From: Corynebacterium sp. Marseille-P4321
GTDB lineage: Bacteria; Actinomycetota; Actinomycetes; Mycobacteriales; Mycobacteriaceae
Direction of reading: 5' to 3'
Assembly: GCF_903645305.1 (NCBI RefSeq)
Contig: NZ_CAHJXO010000001.1
Span: 992,001 to 1,056,000, forward strand
DNA: 64,000 nt
A program made the position numbers and the translations under genes. Each line of letters begins with the position of its first letter. Positions within the stretch are counted from its first letter, which is position 1. The notes beneath the pieces were generated by a model that was not told where the DNA came from, made no database searches, and was given only the letters and a program-made list of their open reading frames with translations. Below are positions 1-9,566 of the stretch, one piece after another.

Positions 1-208
1 GAACACTAGGAGACCCAGGGTACGTATGACTCTCCCAAATTTCTAAAGCGTCCACAGTAACAACTCCTGCGCCGTGTTATTCCCACCCGGTCTTCACACA
101 GGCGACGAAGGGCGCTTTCGAAAAAGATTTGCCACCTACCCTGGGGCCGCTGAACGCGCTCCACCGTACAGCATGCCCAGCGCCAAGCTGCCTACGACAC
201 CACCACTT
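1..208. other. Left edge, no gene seen
   Basis: This stretch lies downstream of ppgK, which is read leftward. No open frame here looks like a protein; the one rightward frame that crosses it runs antisense to ppgK. In relatives the neighbour on this side is the principal sigma factor sigA, so this could be its leader or promoter region if sigA is read leftward from beyond the edge. That is inference, since no sigA codons are visible. Confidence 0.4.
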
Positions 209-1003
209 CTACGGGGCAACGTGATCGCGGGCTGCCATGGCGGCACCAACGATCCCGGCGCGGTTGCGCAACTTTGCTGCGGTTACCTCGGCATTGACTG
301 TAAGGCGGGGGACCCACTTTTCGGCCTTGCGGGAAATGCCGCCGCCCACCACGAACGCCACTGGGTTGAACAGACGCTCGTACTCGTGCAGCACGGAATC
401 TACCCGTGCGGCCCACTTTTTGTAGCTGAGCTCCTCGCGGTCTTTCACTGCGGAGGAGGCGAGGTGTTCGGCCTCGGAGCCGTCGATAAGCAAATGCCCC
501 AGCTCCGTGTTGGGGTACAACGTGCCGTCGACAAGCAGCGCTGAGCCGATGCCGGTACCGAACGTTAAGAAGATGACCGGGCCTTCGCGGCAAATGTCGT
601 CGCCGAAAGCCACCTCGGCCAAACCCGCGGCATCGGCGTCGTTGAGCACCGCAACCTCGCGCGCACCCAGGGCCTGCGAGAAGAGGTCGTGCACGTTCGT
701 GCCCACCCAAGCATCGTCGATATTCGCGGCAGTGCGCGCAATCTGGTGGGTGATTACCGACGGCAATGTGAGCCCAACCGGGCCGTCCCACTCAGCCTGT
801 GCCACGATCTCCGCCACGACCTGCGCGACGGCCTCAGGGGTGGACGGCTTCGGCGTGGCGATCTTGATGCGCTCACCCACAAACTCCCCGGTGGCAAAAT
901 CCACCTTCGCGCCCTTCACACCGGAGCCGCCGATGTCGATGCCAAAGCCAAAATCGCCCGACCCGTACCCGCCAGCATTTACCGCGCCATCCGCTTCACT
1001 CAT
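209..1003 (-). CDS. ppgK: Polyphosphate glucokinase (PpgK)
   Basis: This ROK-family kinase phosphorylates glucose in the cytosol using inorganic polyphosphate (and ATP) as donor. The 264-residue product has the N-terminal phosphate-binding motif DIGGSGVKG at residues 23-31, an internal [10 protein letters not shown] glycine loop and the ELGHL segment of polyphosphate glucokinases. I take the ATG at 1003, giving [12 protein letters not shown]; an upstream in-frame start would add 17 residues unlike the family. It stands alone, with DUF4193 divergent on its right. In M. tuberculosis (Rv2702) and C. glutamicum it neighbours sigA and suhB; no suhB lies between it and DUF4193 here. The frame contains one exact copy of the dispersed 13-bp word, encoding Leu-Leu-Ile-Asp. 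Confidence 0.93.
   Translation of the reverse strand: MSEADGAVNAGGYGSGDFGFGIDIGGSGVKGAKVDFATGEFVGERIKIATPKPSTPEAVAQVVAEIVAQAEWDGPVGLTLPSVITHQIARTAANIDDAWVGTNVHDLFSQALGAREVAVLNDADAAGLAEVAFGDDICREGPVIFLTFGTGIGSALLVDGTLYPNTELGHLLIDGSEAEHLASSAVKDREELSYKKWAARVDSVLHEYERLFNPVAFVVGGGISRKAEKWVPRLTVNAEVTAAKLRNRAGIVGAAMAARDHVAP
481..493 (-). repeat. Dispersed word copy 1 (13/13)
   Basis: CGTCGATAAGCAA on the plus strand, i.e. TTGCTTATCGACG read with ppgK, where it is translated Leu-Leu-Ile-Asp. A relaxed copy, CGTCGACAAGCA, lies 45 bp away at 526-537. Confidence 0.8.
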
Positions 1004-1211
1004 GCACCGCAGTGTACAAAGCGGAAGTAAACCCCGCGGGCGAATGTGCCACACCCCGAATCAATGCGTCAGTCGCAATGGGTGAAACCACGCGTTTTCA
1101 GCCGCTGAGCTGCAAAGATGACATCCCGGCTGCCATCCTTTAATATTCCCCGCAAATACCCGGGATTCGACCGGGCAGGGACACCCACGTTGAGCTGGAG
1201 GAAAAGTCACC

Positions 1212-1505
1212 ATGGCCACCGATTACGATGCGCCGCGCCGCCGAATGGATGACGAGATTGAGACGGATTCCCTCGAGGGCCTGAAGGCCGCCGAGGTTGC
1301 GGGCAGCAGCATGGACGACGACGGTGAGATCGTCGAGCCGGTCGAGCCGCCCACCCAGGATCTCTCCGGCGAAGAGCTCAACGTTGAGGTCAAACCGCGT
1401 CAGGACGACGAATTCACCTGCGCGTCCTGCTTCCTCGTGCAGAAGAAGAACCGCCTGGCCTACGAGGAGCCGGACGGCACTAAGATCTGCCTCGATTGCG
1501 AGTAG
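1212..1505 (+). CDS. DUF4193 family protein
   Basis: This small acidic protein of 97 residues is conserved across Mycobacteriales (Rv2699c family) and has no established function. Its first 65 residues are rich in Asp and Glu and look disordered. The C-terminus carries two CxxC pairs, Cys70-Cys73 and Cys93-Cys96, which suggest a zinc ribbon. A strong GGAGG at 1197-1201 sits ten bases before the ATG. The gene is followed by a hairpin terminator shared with the convergent DUF3093 gene. Its place between ppgK/sigA and dut matches relatives. A role in transcription or RNA binding is only a guess from the zinc-ribbon-like tail. Confidence 0.9.
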   Translation: MATDYDAPRRRMDDEIETDSLEGLKAAEVAGSSMDDDGEIVEPVEPPTQDLSGEELNVEVKPRQDDEFTCASCFLVQKKNRLAYEEPDGTKICLDCE

Positions 1506-1546
1506 TTTTTCGCGCAGAGGGGCTTTGCTTCTCGACGTCTACCTGG

Positions 1547-1588
1547 ACGGCGGCTCACCTTTTTCGGTGAAGCCGCCGTTTTCTTCTT
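1547..1588. terminator. Bidirectional terminator, DUF4193 / DUF3093
   Basis: The arms ACGGCGGCTCACC (1547-1559) and GGTGAAGCCGCCGT (1566-1579) pair with one bulged base. A T-rich tract follows on the plus strand and an A-rich tract precedes the stem. It lies between two convergent genes. Confidence 0.8.
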
Positions 1589-1599
1589 GGTGACGTTGT

Positions 1600-2133
1600 T
1601 TATCCGCGGGGCGCGCCGTCCGGCAGGAACGCGTCCAGCACGGCCTCTGGGTCCTTCGCCGAGATGAGCCAGTAAGGGGTGGGGTCCTCCGGGTCGTCGA
1701 GGACGATGAGCACGTGCTCCGGCACCCACGCGTGTGAGACCAGGAATGCCGCCGGATCGAGTTGGCGGCCGAGCGCGTTCTGCCGGGCGGAAGCCGGCAC
1801 GACCATCGAGCGGTCGACGACGGTGTTGGGCAGATTCGCATCGTCGACAAGCAACCAGCGCGTGCCGTCCGGGTCTTCCTCAACGGCGAGTGTGGTGCGC
1901 GAGAGCCACACGAAGAACCACGCGACCAGGGCGCCTACGGCAATAAGGGGGATGATGAACCACCACACGTTGCGGTTCAGTGCGAACTGGGCGGCGAGCA
2001 GTAGTGTCAGGCCGAGACCCGCGGCCCACCAGTACCAAGGCACCCACTGACGTTCCTTGTACAGCACGCGCGGCTGGCCAGCCGTGGTGGCTGGCTGGGT
2101 GGGCTTGGAATGGTTCACCGGTTGCTCGCTCAC
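1600..2133 (-). CDS. DUF3093 domain membrane protein
   Basis: A 177-residue protein of the actinobacterial DUF3093 family (Rv2698 type), function unknown. After a short polar N-terminus come two hydrophobic segments, roughly residues 28-48 and 53-75, separated by an Arg/Asn turn. A cytoplasmic-type domain of about 100 residues follows. The likely start is the GTG at 2133 (reading [10 protein letters not shown]), preceded by an AGAAGG ribosome site. A longer frame exists upstream but overlaps dut and has no family resemblance. It is divergent from dut, and the roughly 95 bp between them must hold both promoters. A relaxed copy of the dispersed word lies at 1842-1854. Confidence 0.85.
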   Translation of the reverse strand: MSEQPVNHSKPTQPATTAGQPRVLYKERQWVPWYWWAAGLGLTLLLAAQFALNRNVWWFIIPLIAVGALVAWFFVWLSRTTLAVEEDPDGTRWLLVDDANLPNTVVDRSMVVPASARQNALGRQLDPAAFLVSHAWVPEHVLIVLDDPEDPTPYWLISAKDPEAVLDAFLPDGAPRG

Positions 2134-2227
2134 CCTTCTCACTTTAAGCCAGGGGGGTCGTTGCGCATACTCACGTAAGGTGGGCCGGGTGGAACACGAA
2201 GTTGAACGTGCGGACGATACCGAGACA

Positions 2228-2704
2228 ATGAGTCGGCCCGATGGTGCGGTCGGCGTTGGTGCGACAGTGCCTCCCATCGCCGTGAAGCGGCTGGATAAAG
2301 ACCTGCCGTTGCCGATGCGCGCACACCCGGAGGATGCCGGTGCCGACCTGTATGCGGCGGAGGATGTCACACTCGCGCCTGGCAAGCGGGCGCTGGTTTC
2401 CACCGGCGTTGCCATTGCGTTGCCGGTGGGCACCGTGGGGCTCATCCACCCGCGGTCGGGGTTGGCGGCACGCCACGGGTTGAGCATTGTGAACACGCCC
2501 GGGACTATCGACGCGGGCTACCGCGGCGAGTTGAAGGTGTGTCTTTTGAACACCGACCGGGCAGAGCCGGTGGAGATCACCCGCGGAATGCGCATCGCTC
2601 AGCTCGTGGTCCAGCGCGTGGAATTGGTGGATTTCGTGGAGGTGGAAGAGCTGGATACCACTGCACGCGGCGACGGTGGCTACGGCTCCACCGGCACTCA
2701 TTAG
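2228..2704 (+). CDS. dut: Deoxyuridine 5'-triphosphate nucleotidohydrolase
   Basis: dUTPase hydrolyses dUTP to dUMP and pyrophosphate, keeping uracil out of DNA and feeding dTMP synthesis. All five trimeric dUTPase motifs are visible in the 158-residue product: AGADL (38-42), PRSGL (75-79), the GTIDAGYRG loop with catalytic Asp (92-100), RIAQLVV (122-128) and the C-terminal [10 protein letters not shown] arm (147-156) that closes over the substrate. I chose the ATG at 2228 because it gives the usual length of about 150-160 residues; an open frame continues upstream. It is divergent from DUF3093 and followed, after about 200 bp, by the DUF3710 gene, as in relatives. Confidence 0.94.
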   Translation: MSRPDGAVGVGATVPPIAVKRLDKDLPLPMRAHPEDAGADLYAAEDVTLAPGKRALVSTGVAIALPVGTVGLIHPRSGLAARHGLSIVNTPGTIDAGYRGELKVCLLNTDRAEPVEITRGMRIAQLVVQRVELVDFVEVEELDTTARGDGGYGSTGTH

Positions 2705-2908
2705 CTTCCCGATGCTCGAGCCGGGGTGCGGGTGAGACAGCCTGGGGTGAAACGGCTACAGTCGGAACGAGCAACACTTTAGAAATTCTGCGCAGTTGCG
2801 CCGCGCACAGTGAGATAACGCATACCGCGCCACATGATCTGCCGTTGTGAAACAGGTCATTTTGGCGGCTGGCGACGTTTAACAAATACCGAGGAGACGT
2901 AAGACACC

Positions 2909-4237
2909 ATGGCGATCTGGCCTTTTGGCAAGAAAAAGAAGCAGGAGACGGCGGAAGCTGAGGCCACAGCGGCTGAGCACCAGGATGCCCAGGAGGTACA
3001 GGAGGTGGAGGCCACTCCGGGCGAAGAGCGCGATTGGCACCGCTACAGCGCTTCCGAGGCGGAGGCTAACGCGTCTGAGGCCGAAGCTCGCGCATCTGAG
3101 GCCGAGGCCGACGCGTTTGAGGCTGAGTCCCGTACGGCGAACGCGAACGCCAACGCCTCCGAGGCGGAGTCTCGTACCGCTAACGCGAACGCGGACGAGG
3201 CTGAGGCGCGCTTTGCTGCGACCGGCGCAGGCGCAGATGAGGAAGAGAAGGGCACGGACTGGCACCGCTACAGCGCCTCCGAGGCGGAAGCGGGAGCATC
3301 CGAAGCTGAGGCGCGCGCATCTGAGGCGGAGGCTGGTGCCTTCGAGGCTGAGTCCCGCACGGCGAGCGCAAACGCCGCTGCTTCCGAGGCGGAGTCGCGC
3401 TCCGCTAACGCCAACGCGGATGCTTTCGAGGCTGAATCCCGCACCGCAGAGGCCAACGCCAACGAAGCGGAGGCCCGCAACCGTGTCGCCCCGCTGGAAA
3501 ACTACGACCCGGTGGACGGCTCCACCGGCCCGTTCGACGGCGACAACGTGGAGATCGAAGACTTCGACTTCTCTGATTTCTCCCAGGTGACGCTGAACCT
3601 CGGCTCAATTCGGATTCCGATGCCGCAGGAATCCCAGGTGCAGGTCGAGATGGGTGAGCAGGGCCCGAAGATGGTGCACATTGTCACCCGCCACGGCCGC
3701 ATCACCCCGGTCGCTTTTGCCGCGCCGCGCAGCGGTGGCCTGTGGGCTGAGTCCACCGAGGAGATCGTCGAGGGCATGCGCTCCGAGGGGATGCCGGTTG
3801 AACTCGAGCAGGGCCCGTGGGGCACCGAGATCGTGGGCACCGGCACCAACGGTGTCATCCGCATCATTGGTGTGGAGGGCCCGCGTTGGCTCTACCGCGT
3901 GACCCTCGCCGCCCCGAGCGGCATGGAGGACCAGCTGGCGGAGCTCGGCCGGGAAACCATCGCGCGTTCCTTCGTCTACCGCGGCAACGACCCGATTCTG
4001 GCGGGCAACTCCCTGCCGGTCACCCTGCCGGCGCAGCTTGCGCAGCAGGTACAGCAGGCCGTAGAGGCCCGCGCCCAGCAGGCGCAGGGCAGTCAGCAGC
4101 CGCAGGAGGGCAACCCGAATGCCCTGTCCGACGCGCTGCAGCAGATCATCGCGCAAAACGCCGAGCACCAGAAGCAGATCGACGAGCTGCGCCGCAGTCG
4201 CCAGCAGGGCAACGGCTCCGGCAACGCAGACGCGTAG
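2909..4237 (+). CDS. DUF3710 protein with Ala/Glu heptad repeats
   Basis: The C-terminal half, from about residue 215 (DFDFSDFSQVTLNLGSIRIP) to about 380, is the actinobacterial DUF3710 domain of unknown function; it sits beside dut in many Actinobacteria. The N-terminus MAIWPFGKKKK is typical of the family. Between them, residues 42-190 are an extraordinary low-complexity block built of seven-residue units such as SEAEARA, SEAEADA and FEAESRT. The whole block is duplicated: DWHRYSASEAEA occurs at residue 42 and again at 117, a period of 75 residues. The tail (about 385-442) is Gln-rich and basic. The expected linker in this family is short, so a 442-residue product is long. GAGGAG precedes the ATG. 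Its stop codon directly abuts the ATG of the next gene. Confidence 0.88.
   Translation: MAIWPFGKKKKQETAEAEATAAEHQDAQEVQEVEATPGEERDWHRYSASEAEANASEAEARASEAEADAFEAESRTANANANASEAESRTANANADEAEARFAATGAGADEEEKGTDWHRYSASEAEAGASEAEARASEAEAGAFEAESRTASANAAASEAESRSANANADAFEAESRTAEANANEAEARNRVAPLENYDPVDGSTGPFDGDNVEIEDFDFSDFSQVTLNLGSIRIPMPQESQVQVEMGEQGPKMVHIVTRHGRITPVAFAAPRSGGLWAESTEEIVEGMRSEGMPVELEQGPWGTEIVGTGTNGVIRIIGVEGPRWLYRVTLAAPSGMEDQLAELGRETIARSFVYRGNDPILAGNSLPVTLPAQLAQQVQQAVEARAQQAQGSQQPQEGNPNALSDALQQIIAQNAEHQKQIDELRRSRQQGNGSGNADA
3032..3481 (+). repeat. Tandem 225-bp coding duplication, heptad-encoding
   Basis: Two copies of a 75-codon unit begin at 3032 and 3257, each opening with codons for Asp-Trp-His-Arg-Tyr-Ser. 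Inside each unit runs a 21-bp period encoding heptads of the type Ser/Phe-Glu-Ala-Glu-Ala/Ser-x-Ala/Thr. Alternating Asn-Ala runs interrupt the Glu-Ala runs. The frame stays open throughout, and the plus-strand codon usage resembles neighbouring genes. Confidence 0.85.
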
Positions 4238-5485
4238 ATGGCTGACGCGCTTGAGCGCGGCCAGCGCGTCCAATTGCATGTGCGCGCTATGGCGCACGGT
4301 GGGGAGGGCATCGCGGACGCCCCGGACGGCCGGGTCGTGTTCGTCCCCGGAGCGATCCCTGGCGACGTAGTGGACGCGACGCTGGGCCGAGTGAAGAAGC
4401 GCTGGGCCCGGGCTGAGTCCGCTACGGTGGTCAAGCCATCCCCGGATCGAATTGAGCCAGGTTGCCCGGCAGCCGCCGCGGGGGCGGGGTGTTGCGACTA
4501 CTCCCACATCCGTCCGGAAGCGCAGCTGCGCCTCAAGGCTGAAGTACTTACTGGCCAGCTGAGATCGCTCGCTGGCAGCTCGAGCGTGCTCGCTGGGTTA
4601 AAGGGCCCGGGAGACTTCGACGCGGTGCAGCTCCAACCGGCTACAGGCTGGCGTACGCGCGTGCGTCTCGGTGTGGATTCAAAGGGGCGCGCTGGTATGC
4701 GCAAAGCCCGATCGAACGATGTTGTTGCGGGGATAGTGTGCACCCAGCCTGTGCCCGGCTTGCTTGACGGCCTTGTGGGTCCAGACGCGCAGCGGTTCAC
4801 CCCGGGCGCTGAACTTGTGGCGGTTATGGATAGCGACGGCGCGCGCCACGTGGTCGAGACGGCTGCGCCTCGACGAGGCCAGCGCGTCGAGCACGCCGAG
4901 CGCGTCATCGAAGGCGACGGCGAAGTTGTCCAACGCGTGCGTGGCCACTCGTTTCGCTTCCCTCCAACGGCATTTTGGCAGGCACACGTCAACGCCCCGG
5001 AGGCGTACAGCAATTTCATCGCCGCGACCGAGCTGCCGCAGGAAGCCCCGCGCGTTGGTTGGGACCTTTACGGTGGCGTCGGTGCGTTCGTCCCCGCGAT
5101 CCACGCGGCGCTTGGACGGGGCGAGGTTCACACCGTGGACATGTCGGATTCGGCGGCGCGCTCGAACGCGGCACTCGCGGACGCAGATTGGCACTACCAC
5201 CGCGCGATAGGGCAGGAAGGGGTGGCCCAGCTGCCGCGGCCTGGTCTGGTGGTGCTCGACCCGCCGCGCGCGGGTGCCGGCCAACAGGTCGTGGAGGCGG
5301 TAGCTACCGTGAACCCCGCACGTGTCGTGCATGTGGGCTGCGACCCGGCGACGTTCGCACGCGATGCTGCTTACTTCGGCCAGCAGGGCTACGTCATCGA
5401 ACGCATGGTGCTTATCGACGCTTTCCCGTCCACCCACCACTTCGAGGTTTTAGCAGCGCTAGCGCCTGCCTCAAGCCGTGGTTAG
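4238..5485 (+). CDS. TRAM-domain class I SAM-dependent RNA methyltransferase
   Basis: This 415-residue protein resembles the RumA/TrmA uridine-C5 methyltransferase family, which modifies rRNA or tRNA. Residues 1-65 form an OB-fold TRAM domain (GQRVQLHVRAMAHGGEGIA). Cys76, Cys85 and Cys86 fall where these enzymes have an iron-sulfur cluster, although the spacing is not the textbook one. The catalytic half has a degenerate SAM-binding motif (WDLYGGVGAFVP), the LDPPRAGAG motif and the nucleophile Cys in HVGCDPATF. The target nucleotide cannot be told from sequence. Its ATG follows the DUF3710 stop without a gap, so translation is probably coupled. A dispersed-word copy lies near its 3' end. Confidence 0.88.
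   Translation: MADALERGQRVQLHVRAMAHGGEGIADAPDGRVVFVPGAIPGDVVDATLGRVKKRWARAESATVVKPSPDRIEPGCPAAAAGAGCCDYSHIRPEAQLRLKAEVLTGQLRSLAGSSSVLAGLKGPGDFDAVQLQPATGWRTRVRLGVDSKGRAGMRKARSNDVVAGIVCTQPVPGLLDGLVGPDAQRFTPGAELVAVMDSDGARHVVETAAPRRGQRVEHAERVIEGDGEVVQRVRGHSFRFPPTAFWQAHVNAPEAYSNFIAATELPQEAPRVGWDLYGGVGAFVPAIHAALGRGEVHTVDMSDSAARSNAALADADWHYHRAIGQEGVAQLPRPGLVVLDPPRAGAGQQVVEAVATVNPARVVHVGCDPATFARDAAYFGQQGYVIERMVLIDAFPSTHHFEVLAALAPASSRG
5409..5420 (+). repeat. Dispersed word copy 2 (12/13)
   Basis: TGCTTATCGACG preceded by G instead of T. It is in frame as Val-Leu-Ile-Asp in the RNA methyltransferase. Confidence 0.75.
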
Positions 5486-5510
5486 TCCCGGGTAGTGAGA
5501 AGTGTAAAAT
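5482..5510 (+). promoter_or_regulatory. Likely dxs promoter
   Basis: A -35-like TTAGTC (5482-5487) and a -10 TAAAAT (5505-5510) are separated by 17 bp. Transcription would start near 5517, leaving a leader of about 70 nt before the dxs GTG. Confidence 0.5.
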
Positions 5511-5585
5511 GGCCGGAACGAGCCGGGGACACGCGCGTGGGACCGGATAAAACACACCAGCCATGCGAAGGAGAGCAACGGGACT

Positions 5586-7511
5586 GTGGGACTGCTTGAG
5601 CATCTTCACACGCCAGCTGACCTAAAACGGCTGTCGACCGGCGATCTCACGGAGCTGGCCGAGGAGATTCGGGAGCTGCTCGTGCAGCAAGTCTCGGCAA
5701 CGGGTGGGCATCTGGGGCCGAATCTAGGTGTGGTGGAGCTGACAATCGCGCTGCACTACGTGTTCAATTCGCCGACGGATCCGATCATCTTTGATACGTC
5801 GCACCAGGCGTACGTGCACAAGATCCTCACGGGGCGCGCGGGCCAGTTCGACACGTTGCGCAAGAAAGACGGTCTATCCGGCTACACATCGCGCGCCGAG
5901 TCGGAGCACGATTGGACCGAGTCCTCGCACGCGTCGGCGGCCCTGTCGTATGCGGACGGTTTGTCAAAGGCCATGGAGCTTAAGGGGCTAGACGACGACC
6001 ACGTCGTTGCCGTGGTAGGCGACGGTGCACTGACAGGGGGAATGTGCTGGGAGGCGCTGAACAATATCGCGGCGGGGGACCGCAACGTGGTGATTGTGGT
6101 CAACGACAATGGCCGCTCCTACTCGCCGACGATCGGTGGGCTGGCGAACAACCTGACCAAGATGCGCGACCAGCTCGCCTCCATCCGCATTCAGCCGGCG
6201 TACGACGATGTGATGGAGTCGGGCAAAAAGGCCCTGAAGTCTATGGGCTGGGTCGGCGAGCGGACCTTCGACGCGCTGCACGCATTGAAAGACGGTGTTC
6301 GTGCCCAGGTCGTTCCTACGGAGATGTTCCCCGAACTGGGAATGAAATACGTCGGCCCTGTGGAAGGGCACGACATGAAGGCGCTTGTGCAGGCGATGCG
6401 CTACGCGCGTTTATTCGACGGCCCCCTCATTGTGCACGTGGTGACGGAAAAAGGCCACGGCTTCGCTCCGGCGGTGAACGACACGGCGGATCAGATGCAT
6501 TCCACAGGTGTGATCGACCCGGTTACCGGCGAAGCCTTGGGGAGGACGAAGCCGGGCTGGACTGCGGCGTTTACCGAAGAGCTGCTGCGTGCGGGCCATG
6601 AGCGCGAGGACATTGTGGCTATTACCGCGGCGATGGCGGGCCCGACGGGGTTGCAGCCGTTCGCTGAGCAGTTCCCGGAGCGATTCTTTGACGTGGGTAT
6701 CGCCGAGCAGCATGCCGTCACGTCTGCCGCGGGGCTTGCCCTCGGAGGCATGCACCCGGTGGTGGCGGTGTACTCCACGTTTCTGAACCGGGCCTTCGAC
6801 CAGCTGCTCATGGATGTCGGATTGTTGCGCCTTCCGGTCACCCTCGTGTTGGATCGAGCCGGTGTCACGGGTTCTGACGGTGCGAGCCACAACGGCGTGT
6901 GGGATTTGGCGATGTCGTCCATCGTTCCTGGAATTCGCATCGCGGCGCCCCGCGACACAGCACGGTTGCGGGAGGAGTTTTGGGAAGCACTCGCGGTTGA
7001 CGACGGTCCCACAATCGTGCGTTTCCCCAAAGGCAGCGCCGGGGCCGATATCGCTGCGGTGCATCGACTCCCTGGTGGCACAGAAGTGCTCGTTGCTCCA
7101 GATGGGGAGGCCAACGAGGACGAGATTGACGTCCTGTTGGTAGCAGTCGGGCCATTTGCGCAGTACGCAATAGAGGTCGCTGAACAGCTGCAGGCAGACG
7201 GTATCCGGGTGCGCGTCGTCGATCCCCGCTGGGTGATTCCGGTGAACCCGGAGATCGTGGAACTTGCGGTCGAAGCCGACTTGGTTGTCGTGTACGAAGA
7301 TGGCGTAGTGCGCGGAGGGGTTGGCTCCGCTGTGGGCGAAGCGCTCGCCGCGGCAGAGGTGGACACCCCGGTGCGTCAGCTGGCGTTTCCTGACGTCTTT
7401 CCGCAGCACGCCTCCCGCGACGAAATCTTCGAAGAATACGAACTCGACCCGGCACACGCCGCGCAGCGCGTGCGCGAGTGGGCGCTCGCGCTGGCTGACC
7501 CGGACGCTTAG
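5586..7511 (+). CDS. dxs: 1-deoxy-D-xylulose-5-phosphate synthase
   Basis: DXS condenses pyruvate with glyceraldehyde 3-phosphate to give DXP, the first step of the MEP isoprenoid pathway, using thiamine diphosphate. The 641-residue product is full length. The N-terminal domain shows [11 protein letters not shown], the TPP-binding [16 protein letters not shown] (about residues 145-160) and the [11 protein letters not shown] segment. The central transketolase-like pyrimidine domain carries the catalytic Glu in [13 protein letters not shown]. The last third is the transketolase C-terminal fold. It starts with GTG behind AAGGAG. The stop overlaps the convergent rnd stop by 3-4 bases, leaving no room for a terminator between them; the same dxs-rnd arrangement occurs in M. 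tuberculosis. Confidence 0.97.
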   Translation: MGLLEHLHTPADLKRLSTGDLTELAEEIRELLVQQVSATGGHLGPNLGVVELTIALHYVFNSPTDPIIFDTSHQAYVHKILTGRAGQFDTLRKKDGLSGYTSRAESEHDWTESSHASAALSYADGLSKAMELKGLDDDHVVAVVGDGALTGGMCWEALNNIAAGDRNVVIVVNDNGRSYSPTIGGLANNLTKMRDQLASIRIQPAYDDVMESGKKALKSMGWVGERTFDALHALKDGVRAQVVPTEMFPELGMKYVGPVEGHDMKALVQAMRYARLFDGPLIVHVVTEKGHGFAPAVNDTADQMHSTGVIDPVTGEALGRTKPGWTAAFTEELLRAGHEREDIVAITAAMAGPTGLQPFAEQFPERFFDVGIAEQHAVTSAAGLALGGMHPVVAVYSTFLNRAFDQLLMDVGLLRLPVTLVLDRAGVTGSDGASHNGVWDLAMSSIVPGIRIAAPRDTARLREEFWEALAVDDGPTIVRFPKGSAGADIAAVHRLPGGTEVLVAPDGEANEDEIDVLLVAVGPFAQYAIEVAEQLQADGIRVRVVDPRWVIPVNPEIVELAVEADLVVVYEDGVVRGGVGSAVGEALAAAEVDTPVRQLAFPDVFPQHASRDEIFEEYELDPAHAAQRVREWALALADPDA

Positions 7512-8773
7512 CGTTTCCTTCTCGGGCGCCGGACAGACTCCGCGCGTTCAGGGGCCGCGTCGTTTGTCGCGTGCGCGTAAGCGTCGGCAAGCAGCGGCGC
7601 GGTGAAGTCGACCTGCCACGGGCGCGCGCCCGCGTTGCGAAGCTGTAACGCTGTGGCGTGCGTATCCCACGCAGCAGTCGCTCCGCCGCCGGGCGTGATC
7701 GGTGCTTTCCACACCACTTGCCGCAGCGTGGCGGGGGCAAGCAGGATTTCCGGCTGCATCTGCAGCTCACGAGCAGTCTCGGATACCGATGATCGGGCGA
7801 ACTGCAGCATCTCCCAGGATTCGGGTGCGATGCGTTCCCACACTGACTTCGACGGCGGCGTGCTCGCCGGGCGCGTTGCCCGATGCGGCCAGGTGGATTC
7901 GTCGGCGGCCAATGCCTTGTCGACAACCTGCTGCCATCGCTTCGCCTCCCCGGTACTCAAGCGTTGACGCCCCGCGGCGCGGGCGAGCTCAGTAGGGTTG
8001 CCCGGCTGCGCGCGAGCAATATCGACGATCGCCTTGTTCGAGAGCACACGGCCCGGGGAGGTGTCGGTGCGCCGGCTAACTGCATCACGCTCACGCCACA
8101 GCTCCTTGGCCAGCTGCATGCCTGATGGCGTGCGAACGGCGGAGACGCCTTTGACCTCTCGCCAGGTTTTCTCTGCGGGTGCTGAAAGTGCATGGGTGGT
8201 GATGAGGTGGTCAAACTCCTGCGTGGCGTACCCAAGTTTGCCCGCGGCGTCGAGCTGCTCCGTGAGCGCTTCGGCGAGGTCGTTGAGGTAGACGACGTCT
8301 AGGGCGGCGTAGTCCTGCCACTCGCTCGGTAGCGGGCTTGCGGACCAGTCTTCGTGGCCGTGACCTTTCTCCAACTCAACGCCGATGAAATGCTCGACCA
8401 TCGCGCCGAGGTTGGGCCGGTCGAAGCCAGCCATGCGCGACGCCAGCTCGGTGTCGAAAAGCGAGCCGGGCACAAGCCCCAGCTTCGCAAGGCTGCGCAG
8501 GTCTTCGCCCGCGGCGTGAATGATCCACTCGGCGCCGCTCATAACCGGTGCGAAAATCTCGCGGATCCTTCGGCGGTGGCCCTCGGGGGCGATAAGGAAC
8601 GTGCCAGCACCCCGGCGGTATACCTGGACTAGAAAGGCCCTGTCGTCGTAGCGAAACGACGACGCCCTCTCGGTGTCCACCGCGAACGGGCCGTAGCCCG
8701 CCTGCAAAGCTCGGGCGGCCTCCGCGAATTCCGCCGGATCGCTGACAAGGCGATAGGACACCCGAGGTTGCAT
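7508..8773 (-). CDS. rnd: Ribonuclease D family 3'-5' exonuclease
   Basis: This DEDD-type exoribonuclease trims the 3' ends of structured RNAs such as tRNA precursors. The 421-residue product carries the metal-binding residues Asp33 and Glu35 in VDTERASSF, the Exo II motif [10 protein letters not shown], and the Exo III Tyr-x3-Asp in YAALDVVYL, so it is of the DEDDy class. An HRDC domain follows at about residues 215-290 ([15 protein letters not shown]). The final 120 residues form a second helical region usual in actinobacterial RNase D. It is read leftward from the DUF3000 gene, nine bases behind it, so the two probably form one transcript. Confidence 0.93.
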   Translation of the reverse strand: MQPRVSYRLVSDPAEFAEAARALQAGYGPFAVDTERASSFRYDDRAFLVQVYRRGAGTFLIAPEGHRRRIREIFAPVMSGAEWIIHAAGEDLRSLAKLGLVPGSLFDTELASRMAGFDRPNLGAMVEHFIGVELEKGHGHEDWSASPLPSEWQDYAALDVVYLNDLAEALTEQLDAAGKLGYATQEFDHLITTHALSAPAEKTWREVKGVSAVRTPSGMQLAKELWRERDAVSRRTDTSPGRVLSNKAIVDIARAQPGNPTELARAAGRQRLSTGEAKRWQQVVDKALAADESTWPHRATRPASTPPSKSVWERIAPESWEMLQFARSSVSETARELQMQPEILLAPATLRQVVWKAPITPGGGATAAWDTHATALQLRNAGARPWQVDFTAPLLADAYAHATNDAAPERAESVRRPRRKR

Positions 8774-8782
8774 GGCGAAAAG

Positions 8783-9427
8783 CTACCGCGCGGAAATCTG
8801 GGTGACGCCCTCTGGCGGCAAGCCCGCGACGTGCGCCAGCACCTTGGAGAAGGCCTCAACGTGGGTGCGCAGATCGATCCCGTCTGCTGTCCAGGAGGCG
8901 CGCATCTCGAGCTGGTAGGCACGCGGCGGCCCACCGATCTCGCCGAAGCGCACCGACGCGGTGGAGGTCACGGTGCCGCCAAGGTTGGTGAAGCCAGCGC
9001 CCGTTTCGGCGAGGGATTCGTTGAGCCACTGCCACGCCACATCTGGAAGGAGCGGGTCGGAGGCTACGGCGTCGTCCATGTCGGCCTGGATGTAGGCCAC
9101 GAGACGCATCGACCCTTCCCAGGCTTCCTCGGCGGCGGGGGAGTGCAGGAGGATGAGGCGGCCGAACGCGTCGCCTTCGGAATCGACGGGCACGTGCCCG
9201 CTGTCTTCGTCCGGGTGCGCCACCTCGAGGCCCACAGCGTGGGAGAACGGCGCGGGGCGCTGCGGCGGGCGGATGGTGCCCAGGGAGATCTCTGGCCGCA
9301 AACGCGCCGCGTGCATCGACTCCACAGCGGCGGAGAACTCCGCGGGCCAAGAGTCGTTGCCGCCGTGGGCTTGACCGGTGGCGCCCGCAGCGTCGGCAGG
9401 TGCGGGGGAGGAGGTGTCCGGATTCAT
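8783..9427 (-). CDS. DUF3000 domain protein
   Basis: A 214-residue soluble protein of the actinobacterial DUF3000 family (Rv2680 type), with no known function. I start it at the ATG at 9427 ([10 protein letters not shown]); an open frame extends 47 residues further but overlaps the hemQ leader and is unlike the family. The first 25 residues are Ala/Pro/Gly-rich, and the rest is a compact alpha/beta domain containing [23 protein letters not shown]. It is divergent from hemQ and sits directly upstream of rnd. The recurring DUF3000-rnd-dxs neighbourhood hints at RNA processing or housekeeping, but nothing in the sequence proves it. Confidence 0.86.
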   Translation of the reverse strand: MNPDTSSPAPADAAGATGQAHGGNDSWPAEFSAAVESMHAARLRPEISLGTIRPPQRPAPFSHAVGLEVAHPDEDSGHVPVDSEGDAFGRLILLHSPAAEEAWEGSMRLVAYIQADMDDAVASDPLLPDVAWQWLNESLAETGAGFTNLGGTVTSTASVRFGEIGGPPRAYQLEMRASWTADGIDLRTHVEAFSKVLAHVAGLPPEGVTQISAR

Positions 9428-9566
9428 CACAGGCTCCAAGCTATCCAGCGCCGGGGGAGGTGTGGGGAGGCGCGCCGAAGTATCGGGTGAGGGAGCGCGT
9501 AGACTGAAGCCATCATTCTTTAGTTTGATCCGCCTATGTGGGGCGGGAAGGGAGTTTGGTGCCGCC

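Noticed and set aside
3032..3481. DUF3710 heptad region as frameshift or sequencing artefact
   Set aside because: The frame is uninterrupted, the two 75-codon copies differ at many codons, and the 21-bp period is kept, which fits a real duplication rather than an assembly error. A collapse or expansion of copy number cannot be excluded without reads.
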